Origin: an uncultured Saprospiraceae bacterium
GTDB lineage: Bacteria; Bacteroidota; Bacteroidia; Chitinophagales; Saprospiraceae
Assembly (NCBI GenBank): GCA_938018185.1
Contig: CALIIW010000062.1
Span: forward strand, 1 to 56,048
Reading direction: 5' to 3'
Length of the DNA stretch: 56,048 nt
Under the pieces are notes generated by a model. The model was not told the DNA's origin. It did no database searches and was given only the letters and a program-made list of their open reading frames with translations. The translations under genes were made by a program, and so were the position numbers. How positions within the stretch are numbered: the first letter of the stretch is position 1; the number at the start of each line of letters is the position of its first letter. This document shows positions 8,870-17,999 of this stretch, piece after piece.

Positions 8870-10213
8870 ATGATATTTCTTTTAAATACACAAGTGATCA
8901 TATTGGCTGTTTTGGTATTTGTTTCCATTATAGTCTTGCTGTCTATGATGTTGATTTTTGCTAGAAAAAAGCTAGTACCTCAAGGGGCAGTCAGCATAAT
9001 TGTAAATGGTGATACTGAAAGGCCACTTTCTGTCCAACCAGGAGATAATTTATTGACTGCACTTTCTGCTCAAAGTATCTTTTTGCCTTCAGCTTGTGGA
9101 GGAGGTGGAACTTGTGCGATGTGTGAATGTCATATTGACGAAGGTGGAGGAGAGGCTTTGCCAACTGAGATGAATCATATGACAAGAAAAGAGGCTGCAG
9201 AAGGATTGCGATTAGCATGTCAAGTGAAGGTAAGAGACGATATGAAGATCAGAATTCCTGAAGAGATTTTTGGAATTAAGAAGTGGGAATGTGAAGTTAT
9301 TTCAAATTATAATGTAGCAACTTTTATTAAAGAATTTATAGTAAAATTACCAGAAGGGGAGACCTTGGATTTTGAAGCTGGTGGATATATCCAGATTGAT
9401 GTTCCGGAAACAGAGGTGGCGTTTAAGGATATGGACATTACAGCACATCCTAAGTATCATGATTCTCCAGATAAATTCCAAAAGGATTGGGAACAATTCA
9501 AGATGTTTGATTTGAAAATGAAAAACGATGAAGAAATTTTCAGAGCTTACTCTATGTCAAACCATCCTGCAGAAGGTAATATCGTTTCATTAACTATTCG
9601 TATTGCAACACCTCCATTCCAGTGGGGAACGGATAAAGATGGAAAAAGAAAATGGGAAGGGTACCAACCAATTAATCCAGGTATTTGCTCCTCATTTGTT
9701 TTTGGATGTAAGCCGGGAGACAAGGTGACTATCTCAGGACCATATGGTGAATTCTTCATCAAACAAACGGAAGCAGAAATGTTGTACGTTGGTGGTGGAG
9801 CAGGAATGGCACCAATGAGATCTCACTTGTATCACTTGTTCCATACCTTAAAAACTGGACGTAAAGTTACTTTCTTTTATGGAGGTAGAACCAGACAAGA
9901 GCTTTTCTATATTGAAGAGTTTAGAGAAATCGAAAAGCAATTCCCTAATTTCACATTTGCGATTGCCTTAGATAATCCATTGCCGGAAGACAATTGGACC
10001 TTAAAAGAAAACTTAGATGATCCAAATGGAGATGGCTTTAAAGGATATGTTCACAACGTTGTAATCGATGAATTTTTAAGTAAGCATCCTGAACCAGAAG
10101 AAATAGAATTATATTTCTGTGGACCACCAATGATGAACTTATCTGTTATTAAAATGGCTGAGGATTGGGGTATTCCTGAAGAAAATGTTGCCTTTGATGA
10201 TTTTGGTGGCTAG
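8870..10213 (+). CDS. nqrF: Na+-translocating NADH:quinone reductase subunit F
   Basis: NqrF is the NADH-oxidising entry subunit, anchored by an N-terminal helix (about residues 7-29). A plant-type ferredoxin domain follows, with [2Fe-2S] ligands C76, C82, C85 and C117. Then comes a ferredoxin-reductase module: FAD-binding RAYSMSN, the NAD-binding GGGAGMAPMRSH, FYGGRTRQELFY, and the C-terminal YFCGPPMM. At 447 residues it is longer than the common ~407, with extra residues mainly in the loop around TAHPKYHDSPDKFQKDWEQF and before the C-terminus. It is the last gene of the operon and is followed by a strong terminator at 10236-10269. Confidence 0.97.
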   Translation: MIFLLNTQVIILAVLVFVSIIVLLSMMLIFARKKLVPQGAVSIIVNGDTERPLSVQPGDNLLTALSAQSIFLPSACGGGGTCAMCECHIDEGGGEALPTEMNHMTRKEAAEGLRLACQVKVRDDMKIRIPEEIFGIKKWECEVISNYNVATFIKEFIVKLPEGETLDFEAGGYIQIDVPETEVAFKDMDITAHPKYHDSPDKFQKDWEQFKMFDLKMKNDEEIFRAYSMSNHPAEGNIVSLTIRIATPPFQWGTDKDGKRKWEGYQPINPGICSSFVFGCKPGDKVTISGPYGEFFIKQTEAEMLYVGGGAGMAPMRSHLYHLFHTLKTGRKVTFFYGGRTRQELFYIEEFREIEKQFPNFTFAIALDNPLPEDNWTLKENLDDPNGDGFKGYVHNVVIDEFLSKHPEPEEIELYFCGPPMMNLSVIKMAEDWGIPEENVAFDDFGG

Positions 10214-10235
10214 AAGATAATATTGAATTACTATT

Positions 10236-10269
10236 GGGCTATTCTTTTTTAAGAGTAGCCCTTTTTTTT
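10236..10269 (+). terminator. Rho-independent terminator of the nqr operon
   Basis: An 11-base-pair stem (GGGCTATTCTT at 10236-10246 with AAGAGTAGCCC at 10251-10261, one G-T pair) with a TTTT loop is followed by eight T residues. It lies 22 bases after the nqrF stop. Confidence 0.9.
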
Positions 10270-10302
10270 ATCAAATTTATATAAAAAGCTGGTAATACCG
10301 TT

Positions 10303-10372
10303 TATATTTATGCCCAAGGATTCCCTCAGGGACAATCACCGAATGTATTGTTTCTGAAATACCCATGGGCAT
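10303..10372 (+). promoter_or_regulatory. Candidate promoter and structured leader of the aminotransferase gene
   Basis: TATATTTA (10303-10310) is one base off the -7 consensus. Downstream, ATGCCCA (10310-10316) and TGGGCAT (10366-10372) can pair around a loop that contains the small palindrome TCCCT-C-AGGGA (10322-10332). The element ends 44 bases before the start codon at 10417. No known riboswitch class was recognised. Confidence 0.3.
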
Positions 10373-10416
10373 CGTAATTGGGACAATTACTTATGAAATA
10401 AAATAAACATAGAAAT

Positions 10417-11616
10417 ATGAAAGTGTCTGCGACTTTGGCCATGAACAACCTGATGAAAGAAAGAGTTAGCAAGGGGCTAGAGACATATAAATTGGGGTTT
10501 GGACAATCACCATTTCCAGTCCCAAAAATATTAGTAGAAAAATTAAAAGAATCAGCCTCGATCAAAGACTATTTAAGTACGCAGGGTTTAGAAAGCCTGA
10601 GAAATGAAATTGCAACTTACTATAAATCTAAGCTCAATTTAGACTTGTCTGCTGACCAAATCATTGTTGGGCCAGGGTCAAAGGAACTCCTTTTTTTAAC
10701 TCAAATGGTTTTAAAAAGGGATCTTCTTTTGCCTGCTCCAAGTTGGGTGACTTATGCCCCTCAAGCAGAGTTGTTGAATCATCCTGTTCATTGGATTCAA
10801 ACTAAAAAGGAAGAGGCATATATGCTCACATCTGCCAGGCTAGAGGCATTTTTAAATCAAAATGAGGATAGAAAATTTGTACTAGTCTTAAATTATCCAA
10901 ACAATCCAACTGGCAAAATATTTTCTCGTGATGAACTGCAAGCGATTGCTGCTATAGCAAAAAAGTATGATGTTAAAATATTGTCTGATGAAATTTATGG
11001 GGCATTCACTTTTGAATCTGCACACGACACTATCTACAAGTATTATCCTGAAGGAACTTTTGTTTATAATGGCTTGAGTAAGTGGTGTGGAGCAGGTGGT
11101 TGGAGAGTAGCTTTTATGATTTGTCCTAAAGATGATACAGCGCTAAGGGCTAAAATATTACAAGCTGGATCTGAAACATATTCTTGCACCTGCGCACCAA
11201 TGCAATATGCTTCCATTGAAGCATTCAAAAGTACTGTAGAAATTGATGCATACACTGAAAACTGTAAAAAAATCCTGATGAAAATCAGATCTTATCTAAA
11301 AGATAACTTGGATTCTAAGAAAGTTGAAATGACAATACCCGACGGTGGGTTTTATTCATTCATAGAATTTCATGGACAAAAAGATGACACTGGAAAGGAA
11401 CTGTGTTTACGATTATTGAACGAAACAGGTGTTGCTGTAATACCTGGTTCTGCATTTGGAAGACCAGAGAAGGAACATTGTGCAAGGTTAGCTTTTGTAG
11501 ACCTAGATGGGACTTTGATTTATGATGAAGATTTTTTAGCTAAGATTGAAAATGCAGACTTTGCTACTTATTTTCCTCAATTAGCGGAAGCAGTGAAAAG
11601 ATTAAATGCATTTTAA
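10417..11616 (+). CDS. PLP-dependent aminotransferase, class I/II
   Basis: This is a fold-type I aminotransferase of the aspartate aminotransferase family. Visible landmarks are the substrate-region GFGQSPFPVP near the N-terminus, VGPGSKELLF, LNYPNNPTG (cofactor-binding Asn), ILSDEIYGAF (Asp contacting the pyridine nitrogen) and GLSKWCGAGGWR, in which Lys222 should form the Schiff base and the following Arg binds phosphate. The length of 399 residues is normal. The amino-acid substrate cannot be assigned from sequence. It stands alone between the nqr terminator and a convergent gene. ATGs at residues 1, 9 and 13 are all possible starts; the first is kept. Confidence 0.9.
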   Translation: MKVSATLAMNNLMKERVSKGLETYKLGFGQSPFPVPKILVEKLKESASIKDYLSTQGLESLRNEIATYYKSKLNLDLSADQIIVGPGSKELLFLTQMVLKRDLLLPAPSWVTYAPQAELLNHPVHWIQTKKEEAYMLTSARLEAFLNQNEDRKFVLVLNYPNNPTGKIFSRDELQAIAAIAKKYDVKILSDEIYGAFTFESAHDTIYKYYPEGTFVYNGLSKWCGAGGWRVAFMICPKDDTALRAKILQAGSETYSCTCAPMQYASIEAFKSTVEIDAYTENCKKILMKIRSYLKDNLDSKKVEMTIPDGGFYSFIEFHGQKDDTGKELCLRLLNETGVAVIPGSAFGRPEKEHCARLAFVDLDGTLIYDEDFLAKIENADFATYFPQLAEAVKRLNAF

Positions 11617-11638
11617 ATTTTAGAATCAATCGATTGTA

Positions 11639-12292
11639 TCATCTAATTCTTTTGTAACGTTTATTATATTTTTCGATCCAATCCAAGCTCGGTTGCAGCC
11701 ATTCACTTCTAGGAGAATACAAGAAACCATGTCCAAGACCAGTTTTAATTTCAAGCTGCTCAAAATGACTTGTTTGCTTAGACCTATTTATCCAGTGATC
11801 ATAATTTTTCCCAGCGATTTTATCTGTAGATTCGTAAATACCCAATACATTACCTTGAAGGATCCATTTGTTTTCTTGTTCTATTTGTTCATTATTCGCA
11901 CCAAGCAAAACATAGTTAATTGGATAAACAGTAAGACTTGAAATTTGCATGGCCATTAAGGCACCTTTTGAAGCGCCTATGACACTGATCAAATTTGGTG
12001 GAATTCCCGATTCAACAAGTCTTGAGATTTGTTTGGAAATTTTTAGGCAGTAGCTATCAAAATCTGTTTTATCATTTCTGATGTCTTGGTGCACTTCTGC
12101 GCCAGTTTTTTCTAAGGCATCAATTATCTCTCGATATTTATAAGCGCCAAATTTTTCACTCTTAGCTTCTATACCTTGAAGTTCAACAATGCGTCCATGC
12201 AAATAAAAGATGTGCCTATCAGTACTGCTGTATGGATTGCAAGTAAGAAATAGTAAAGAAGTAAACATAAAGATGAAGTGAATTCTTTTCAT
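11639..12292 (-). CDS. Putative secreted alpha/beta hydrolase (possible lipoprotein)
   Basis: The 217-residue product starts with a hydrophobic signal segment ending FLTC at residue 18, which may be a lipobox. The rest resembles a small alpha/beta hydrolase: FYLHGR as oxyanion-hole strand, GASKGA as nucleophile elbow (G-x-S-x-G, about residues 105-110), an acidic residue in YESTDK and a histidine in GLGHGF near the C-terminus. The substrate is unknown. It may act in the periplasm or at the outer membrane. The gene converges on the aminotransferase with a 22-base gap; its upstream neighbour on the same strand is the haloperoxidase-like gene, from which it is separated by a terminator. Confidence 0.7.
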   Translation of the reverse strand: MKRIHFIFMFTSLLFLTCNPYSSTDRHIFYLHGRIVELQGIEAKSEKFGAYKYREIIDALEKTGAEVHQDIRNDKTDFDSYCLKISKQISRLVESGIPPNLISVIGASKGALMAMQISSLTVYPINYVLLGANNEQIEQENKWILQGNVLGIYESTDKIAGKNYDHWINRSKQTSHFEQLEIKTGLGHGFLYSPRSEWLQPSLDWIEKYNKRYKRIR

Positions 12293-12385
12293 TTTTTTAG
12301 AACTTATAATGGAGAAAAGGAAAAATGCAAAGTAGAAAATTAAGCAGAAGGTGAAAACCCACCAGGTGATTTGTTTTACACTTTA

Positions 12386-12470
12386 ACTTTTATCCTTTAT
12401 TTTCACTTTCTCTTCTTTTGTTTTTTCTTTGTTATTTTTTGATCTTCTTTATTTTAGAAAAGAGAATTAA
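12386..12470. other. Pyrimidine-rich tract between two minus-strand genes
   Basis: The plus strand of this stretch has very few G residues and long runs of T and C, whereas the stretch before it (12293-12350) is purine-rich. No gene is seen in 12293-12535. The low complexity may reflect relaxed intergenic sequence. Confidence 0.4.
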
Positions 12471-12473
12471 GAA

Positions 12474-12519
12474 ATAAAAAAAGGATCAATCCGTATTACC
12501 CGATTGATCCTTTTTTTAT
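12474..12519 (-). terminator. Bidirectional-looking terminator after the haloperoxidase-like gene
   Basis: AAGGATCAAT (12481-12490) pairs with ATTGATCCTT (12503-12512). The stem is flanked by an A-run on the left and a T-run on the right, so it can terminate on either strand. It lies 17 bases downstream of the stop of the minus-strand gene ending at 12536. Confidence 0.85.
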
Positions 12520-12535
12520 TATTTATTAAGTATTA

Positions 12536-15500
12536 TTAATTCTTTACAACCTTAGTTGAGAAATATTCTTCGCCATCAAAAGAAGTAAATCTTAGGACAT
12601 ATAAACCTTGGGCCAAATCTCCTAAAGAAACTTGAGCTTGATTATTAACAAATTCAATAAGACCATCTTTTATTAAACGGTTATCAGAAGCAACAACTAA
12701 AACTCTCACTTCTCCAGTAATTTCATGATGAATGGTAGCAATATCAGTAACTGGATTAGGATATACTTTTGTTAACTTGAAATAATCAGTTCCGTTGCAA
12801 TCTTCGTCAATCCCGTTATCAGAAATATCTTGAGTAGATGGATTAATACTAGAATTTGTATCATCGCAATCTGTTGCATTAACAACGTATCCAGTTGGAG
12901 GTGTACTTAAACATGTCTCAATAAGCAAGCCTGCGTCTCCAAAAGAGTCTCCATCATTGTCTTGGTAATAAGTATAAATAACTAAGCCATCATCTTCAAT
13001 TCCATTACAATCATTGTCTATACCATCACATATTTCCATGGCATTCGGATTTAATGAAAAATTTGAATCATTGCAATCTTGCGCATTGCTTACATAACCA
13101 AATGGTGGTATACTTATACAGGTATCTAAACTTATCGCAAAATCTCCGAAAGAGTCATTGTCCGCATCAAAGTAATACGTATTTACAGGCAAGCCATCAT
13201 CTATAAAACCATTACAATCGTTATCAATCCCATCACAAATCTCTGCAATACCAGGATTCAACGTTGAGTTTGAATCATCACAATCTTCACCATTTGCTAC
13301 AAAACCTACAGGTGGTGTACTCAAACAAGTATCTATTGAAATTGCAGCATCTCCATAATCATCACCATCAGCATCCCAATAGTAAGTTATTACTGTTAAG
13401 CCATCATCAAACAAGCCATTACAATCATTATCGATACCGTCACAGATTTCTGCAGTAGCTGGATTTATCGCACCATCTACATCATTACAATCCGTATCGT
13501 TGGCCACATAGCCAGCAGGAGGAGTTGAAGCACAAGTCATAATTGAGATACCAGCATCTCCAAATGAATCTCCATCGCTATCGAGGTAATAAGTATTTTG
13601 TGGTAGCCCTTCATCTGCCATTCCATCACAATTATTATCAAGTCCATCACACGATTCTGGGATTGATGGATTTACCATAGGGTCAAAATCATCACAGTCT
13701 TCAAAACTATAAAAGCCATCATTATCTGCGTCATTGTAGAAATATTCTTTAGCATAATGAAATGCATCAATCCCTATATCTTCGCCCATAAGTCTTCCAG
13801 GGATGTCATCACAAGGAGGATGAATTCCACCCCAAATTCTTGACAAACTGGTTTGATCTGAAGCATCTCTGTAAGTTGCCCATTGTAATTGAATGTCTAC
13901 AGAGGGACCATCTTCAAAAACAAGAAACTCATTTTGAGGTGCATTAAAAGTTCCCATTCCTCCAGGAAAATATTCATCACCTGTCAGCAAAGTTAGAACT
14001 TCCGCAGCTGCTCTAGAATAAGTAGAATGTCCAGAAACATAACCTGCAAAGTTTGGAGAAACGAATGTTGGTCTTTGAAATGGATACCAATTTTCAGCTA
14101 AAATCCAGCCTACTCCTGCAGTACTATTTGCTGGGTTAGAGATGTAGGCAGGACCTCTCCAACTCATCAATTTTATCTTGCCAATATGCTCACCAGAGGC
14201 ACCTTCTAAAGCGTCTCCTGCTTTTACCACTTCGATAAAACCAGGATCTAATAAGAGTCCTCCAGGATGGTAACTCATTTCGTTTGGATCAGAACTTTGT
14301 CCAAGTCTAGCCATTGCTCTGATTGTAGAAACAGGTCTCGGGTAGTCATACCAGCCTTTAATACCCCAGGCAGTAATAGCACAATCATGCATGGCGCCGC
14401 CGAGTGTTAAATAAGCTTTCACATCATATTCTAAAGGATCAAGAACAGGTCCTGAACCGTTGTATCTTCTTTCAAAAAATGGACTATCCATGACAGTATT
14501 GAATATATCAAACCAGTGGCCAGGTGGTGTCTCTGAACTGGGTCCATCTGCCCAAAATTCTGCCAGAACTCTAGCATAATCTCCTCTTGGAACAATTTGA
14601 GGAGTGTATGGCATTCCTGTCTTAGGATTCATTGTTCGACCTGGAGAAGGGTCTCCTCCTTCGTATTCATCATAGAAGTCTCTTAATTCGGTTATTGTTT
14701 GAGGATAACTTTGAGTATTACCAATACTAGCCGGAGAAATATCAATCATAACGCCATCGCTTGGATCCAATTGAGCTGCCCATTTTGAAACCAAACCGAA
14801 GCCCCATTTATATTCTTCAGACAAACCTCCAACTGTTGTTGTATCCAAAAGTGGTGGGGGGCCTGGATCATGATAGACCCAATAATCTCCACCCGCTCTA
14901 TTATAAATGGTAAGATCCGAAGAGCTTAAAGAAAAAGGGTTGACCTTACCCCATTCAGGTCCTAAAAATGGAGGCGTATTGAACGGAATAATATTTCCTG
15001 ATTGGTCTATAAAAACGCTCAAAGTCAAAGGTTGCCACCTGTTAAAATCAGTCATATTTGGGTTGCCCGGAAAGGCCATTTCTAAATCATTATTTACAGG
15101 TAGGTAATATTGGTTTTCATAACCTAAAGCTTCATTTGAATTATCTGAATTTCCATAATTAATAATACACTGGGCTATATAATTACCCATCATAGCAGGC
15201 GAGCCACTAAGGTAGTTTGGCGAAATATTAGAAGTGGAGTAGCCATGAGTAAACATCCATGTGCTAATGAGATTAATTATGTATGAATTTCCAGGAGAGT
15301 TAACAAATCTGTGCCTCATGAGTCTATACATAGCGTAACTAAGGGCCTCTTCTCTTGCAGCTTCAATGTCAGTAGGCATCGGAAAATCATTGACTGGACA
15401 GCTAATTCCATGTCTTGTATTTCCTAACAATACAGTTTCTGAAACTCCCGTTGTATCATAGATTGCCCATGCATCGTACATTGCTATCGAGCTATGATAC

Positions 15501-15655
15501 AAATTTCTAGCATGAACTGTTGGCCTTGCAAAGTCATTTCGAATTCCTTCAAGAAGTAACTCTGACCATTCTCTAGCCACTGTATTTGCCTGAGAATAAC
15601 CTAAATTTGCAATGAATAAAAATGAGAGGATTAATGAGTAAAGTCGAATTCTCAT
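12536..15655 (-). CDS. Secreted vanadium-haloperoxidase-like protein with MopE-like repeats and T9SS sorting domain
   Basis: The 1039-residue product has an N-terminal signal peptide (ending NLGYSQ), then a large domain of the vanadium-dependent haloperoxidase/PAP2 superfamily. The active-site pattern is visible: YPRPVSTIR, then GYVSGHSTYSRA with His543, then SRIWGGIHPP with Arg606 and His612. From about residue 640 to 958 there are MopE-like metal-binding repeats of about 66 residues built on CDGxDNDCNG and DxDGDxxGD. The last ~80 residues (LTKVYPNPVTD onward) are a T9SS type A sorting domain. It is probably exported across the outer membrane and either released or attached to the surface. 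Whether it oxidises halides or is a phosphatase cannot be told. The -7 box is at 15718-15725. Confidence 0.88.
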   Translation of the reverse strand: MRIRLYSLILSFLFIANLGYSQANTVAREWSELLLEGIRNDFARPTVHARNLYHSSIAMYDAWAIYDTTGVSETVLLGNTRHGISCPVNDFPMPTDIEAAREEALSYAMYRLMRHRFVNSPGNSYIINLISTWMFTHGYSTSNISPNYLSGSPAMMGNYIAQCIINYGNSDNSNEALGYENQYYLPVNNDLEMAFPGNPNMTDFNRWQPLTLSVFIDQSGNIIPFNTPPFLGPEWGKVNPFSLSSSDLTIYNRAGGDYWVYHDPGPPPLLDTTTVGGLSEEYKWGFGLVSKWAAQLDPSDGVMIDISPASIGNTQSYPQTITELRDFYDEYEGGDPSPGRTMNPKTGMPYTPQIVPRGDYARVLAEFWADGPSSETPPGHWFDIFNTVMDSPFFERRYNGSGPVLDPLEYDVKAYLTLGGAMHDCAITAWGIKGWYDYPRPVSTIRAMARLGQSSDPNEMSYHPGGLLLDPGFIEVVKAGDALEGASGEHIGKIKLMSWRGPAYISNPANSTAGVGWILAENWYPFQRPTFVSPNFAGYVSGHSTYSRAAAEVLTLLTGDEYFPGGMGTFNAPQNEFLVFEDGPSVDIQLQWATYRDASDQTSLSRIWGGIHPPCDDIPGRLMGEDIGIDAFHYAKEYFYNDADNDGFYSFEDCDDFDPMVNPSIPESCDGLDNNCDGMADEGLPQNTYYLDSDGDSFGDAGISIMTCASTPPAGYVANDTDCNDVDGAINPATAEICDGIDNDCNGLFDDGLTVITYYWDADGDDYGDAAISIDTCLSTPPVGFVANGEDCDDSNSTLNPGIAEICDGIDNDCNGFIDDGLPVNTYYFDADNDSFGDFAISLDTCISIPPFGYVSNAQDCNDSNFSLNPNAMEICDGIDNDCNGIEDDGLVIYTYYQDNDGDSFGDAGLLIETCLSTPPTGYVVNATDCDDTNSSINPSTQDISDNGIDEDCNGTDYFKLTKVYPNPVTDIATIHHEITGEVRVLVVASDNRLIKDGLIEFVNNQAQVSLGDLAQGLYVLRFTSFDGEEYFSTKVVKN
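12820..13735 (-). repeat. Tandem MopE-like repeats inside the haloperoxidase-like gene
   Basis: Four clear units of about 198 bases plus two partial ones encode the pattern TYYxDxDGDxxGD, then PPxGYV, then DCxDxxxxxNP, then CDGIDNDCNGxxDDGL. The acidic residues resemble Ca2+-binding loops, and paired cysteines recur in each unit. The family name comes from the copper-repressible MopE protein of Methylococcus; the metal bound here is unknown. Confidence 0.85.
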
Positions 15656-15709
15656 GGGAGATTATGTTAATATGGGTCTAATTTTTAATGTGTAAATGTC
15701 TCAAAAAAG

Positions 15710-15729
15710 ACTGTATTCAAAGATACAGT
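15710..15729 (-). promoter_or_regulatory. Promoter -7 box of the haloperoxidase-like gene inside an inverted repeat
   Basis: On the minus strand TATCTTTG (15718-15725) is an exact -7 consensus, about 60 bases upstream of the start codon. It overlaps an inverted repeat, ACTGTAT (15710-15716) and ATACAGT (15723-15729). A protein bound to that repeat would cover the -7 box, so it could be an operator. Confidence 0.5.
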
Positions 15730-15854
15730 ATTTATATAACAAATCTTATGCTCAAAATGCTGTTAACAGCAATAAAATCTAAGTGTTAAAATTACTGTCG
15801 CATTCTGCTTAATATTTCGACAAAATAAAGCTGCAACGCTAATTTTCAAAGCTT

Positions 15855-15862
15855 TATATTCG
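15855..15862 (+). promoter_or_regulatory. Possible -7 box of metG
   Basis: TATATTCG is one base from TAnnTTTG and lies 19 bases before the metG start. No well-placed -33 element was seen. Confidence 0.35.
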
Positions 15863-15881
15863 CGATATCAATTATATAGAA

Positions 15882-17999
15882 ATGTCAAATAAAAATAAAA
15901 AATACACGATTACCTCTGCTTTGCCTTATGCAAACGGGGCTTTGCATTTAGGTCATTTTGCTGGAGCCTATTTACCAGGAGATGTTTATGCTAGATTTTT
16001 GAGACTTATGGGGGCTGATGTAGCCTATGTCTGTGGTTCAGATGAGCATGGCGCTTCGATTACCATTAGGGCAAAAAAAGAAGGCATATCACCGAAGGAT
16101 ATCATAGATAAATATCATGAATTGAATAAGAGTTCTTTCATGAAATTTGGCATGTCATTCGACATTTATCATAGGACTTCTGAAAAATTACATTATGAGA
16201 CTGCCCAAGAATTCTTCTTGACTTTAGATAAAAAGGGAGAAGAATTTGATATCATTGAATCAGAACAATATTATGATGAAGAATTTGATCAGTTTTTAGC
16301 AGATCGATACATTAAAGGTACCTGTCCTAAGTGCTCTTATGAAGAAGCTTATGGGGATCAATGTGAAAATTGTGGATCTGATCTTTCTCCAATGGAATTG
16401 ATAAATCCCTTGTCAACATTAAGTGAGAAAGAACCAATTTTAAGAAAAACAAAGCATTGGTATTTTAAACTGGACAAACACGCTGAATGGCTCAAGGAAT
16501 GGATAGAAAATGGCATAGTAGATGGTGTAAAAACACACAATCCTAAAGATTGGAAAACCCATGTTAGAAACCAATGTTTGGCTTGGGTGGATGACTTAAA
16601 ACCTAGAGCAATAACGAGAGATCTAAATTGGGGCATACCTGTCCCTCTTGACAATGCGGAGGGAAAAGTATTTTACGTTTGGTTTGATGCTCCAATTGGT
16701 TATATCTCGGCCACAAAACAATGGGCGGCTGATAATGGAAAAGATTGGGAAGAATATTGGAAAGGTGAAAATTCGAAGCTCATACATTTTGTTGGTAAGG
16801 ATAATATTGTTTTCCATTGTGTCATTTTTCCTGCAATGATGAAAGCACATGGAGGATACAATTTACCTATTAATGTTCCTGCAAACCAGTTTTTAAATTT
16901 TGAAGGTAAAAAATTCTCAAAATCAAGATCTTGGGGAATAGAATTACATCAGTATCTAGAAGATTTTAAAGATTTTCCAAACAAGGAAGATGCTATGCGT
17001 TACGCCTTGATAAGAAACATGCCAGAGAATAAAGATGCGGATTTTAAATGGGATGAGTTTGTTGAATTTCATGACAACGAATTGGTAAATAATCTTGGAA
17101 ATTTTATAAATAGGGTTTTAGTACTAAGCAATAAATACTATGAAGGAAATGTTCCTGCTCACTCTGGCAATTGGACAACTGAAGTCAAGGAGCTAAGTGT
17201 ATTGGTTGAAGAAATGAAATCTGACCTTTTGGATTTTAAGTTTCGTCCAGCTATTATTAAATTTATGGAAATTTCAAGTTTTGGAAATACCTATTTACAA
17301 GACAAGTCACCATGGTCAATTTACAAAACTGATCCAGAAAGTCAAGAAGTTAAAGATATTTTGTTTGTTTGTATTCAGATGGTATCGCTTCTAGCTGTAT
17401 TGATTGAGCCGTTTTTGCCATTTACTTCTGATAAAATAAATACACTTTTGTCGAAAGAAAAGGTAAAAGCAGGAGACTTCGAATTACTTCAATCCAAACT
17501 AAAAGATGGAGAAGCTTTTATCAAAGCTGGACATAAATTAGATAAACCTTCTTTGTTGTTTTCAAAGATAGGAGATCCTAAAGATACTTCGAGGTTGGAA
17601 TTGGTGAATATGCAAAAGGCTCATTTGGCAGCGGTACTAGAAGCTGAAAGGCCTAAGCAAGAAGCTATTAAAGAAACAATCTCTTATGATGATTTCATCA
17701 AGATGGATATTAGAACAGGTACGATATTAGAAGCTGAAAAGGTTCCTAAAACAGACAAGCTGATAAAATTAATTGTTGATATTGGTTTGGAGAAAAGGAC
17801 AGTGGTTTCAGGAATTGCTGAGCATTATAAGGCGGAAGAAATTGTGGGTCAAGAAGTTTTATTATTAGCTAATCTTGCACCGAGAAAGTTAAAAGGAATA
17901 GAGTCTCAAGGCATGATCTTGATGGCTGAAAATGAATCTGGAGTTCTATGTTTCGCATCTTCTAGTAAAAAATTTGGAAACGGATGGGTAGTAAGGTAG
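15882..17999 (+). CDS. metG: Methionyl-tRNA synthetase with C-terminal tRNA-binding domain
   Basis: The enzyme charges tRNA-Met with methionine in the cytoplasm. The class I signature is present as PYANGALHLGHFAG (HIGH motif HLGH, about residues 16-29) and the second signature as GKKFSKS (KMSKS with Met replaced by Phe). A zinc knuckle with four cysteines (CPKC and CENC, about 147-167) is intact. The C-terminal ~110 residues (DDFIKMDIRTGTI onward) form the EMAP/Trbp111-like domain that aids dimerisation and tRNA binding. The length of 705 residues is usual for the long bacterial form. The stop overlaps the lnt start by 16 bases. Confidence 0.98.
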   Translation: MSNKNKKYTITSALPYANGALHLGHFAGAYLPGDVYARFLRLMGADVAYVCGSDEHGASITIRAKKEGISPKDIIDKYHELNKSSFMKFGMSFDIYHRTSEKLHYETAQEFFLTLDKKGEEFDIIESEQYYDEEFDQFLADRYIKGTCPKCSYEEAYGDQCENCGSDLSPMELINPLSTLSEKEPILRKTKHWYFKLDKHAEWLKEWIENGIVDGVKTHNPKDWKTHVRNQCLAWVDDLKPRAITRDLNWGIPVPLDNAEGKVFYVWFDAPIGYISATKQWAADNGKDWEEYWKGENSKLIHFVGKDNIVFHCVIFPAMMKAHGGYNLPINVPANQFLNFEGKKFSKSRSWGIELHQYLEDFKDFPNKEDAMRYALIRNMPENKDADFKWDEFVEFHDNELVNNLGNFINRVLVLSNKYYEGNVPAHSGNWTTEVKELSVLVEEMKSDLLDFKFRPAIIKFMEISSFGNTYLQDKSPWSIYKTDPESQEVKDILFVCIQMVSLLAVLIEPFLPFTSDKINTLLSKEKVKAGDFELLQSKLKDGEAFIKAGHKLDKPSLLFSKIGDPKDTSRLELVNMQKAHLAAVLEAERPKQEAIKETISYDDFIKMDIRTGTILEAEKVPKTDKLIKLIVDIGLEKRTVVSGIAEHYKAEEIVGQEVLLLANLAPRKLKGIESQGMILMAENESGVLCFASSSKKFGNGWVVR

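Noticed and set aside
10326-10565. 79-codon minus-strand frame across the aminotransferase leader
   Set aside because: It overlaps the 5' end of a well-supported gene on the other strand and has no recognisable features.
11628-11640. CAATCGATTG palindrome between the convergent aminotransferase and hydrolase genes as terminator
   Set aside because: The palindrome has no loop and no T-run; it is too short to support a terminator call.
12820-13735. Short plus-strand frame and repeats opposite the haloperoxidase-like gene
   Set aside because: The repeats are the coding sequence of MopE-like modules on the minus strand; the plus frame (His/Leu-rich) is an artefact.
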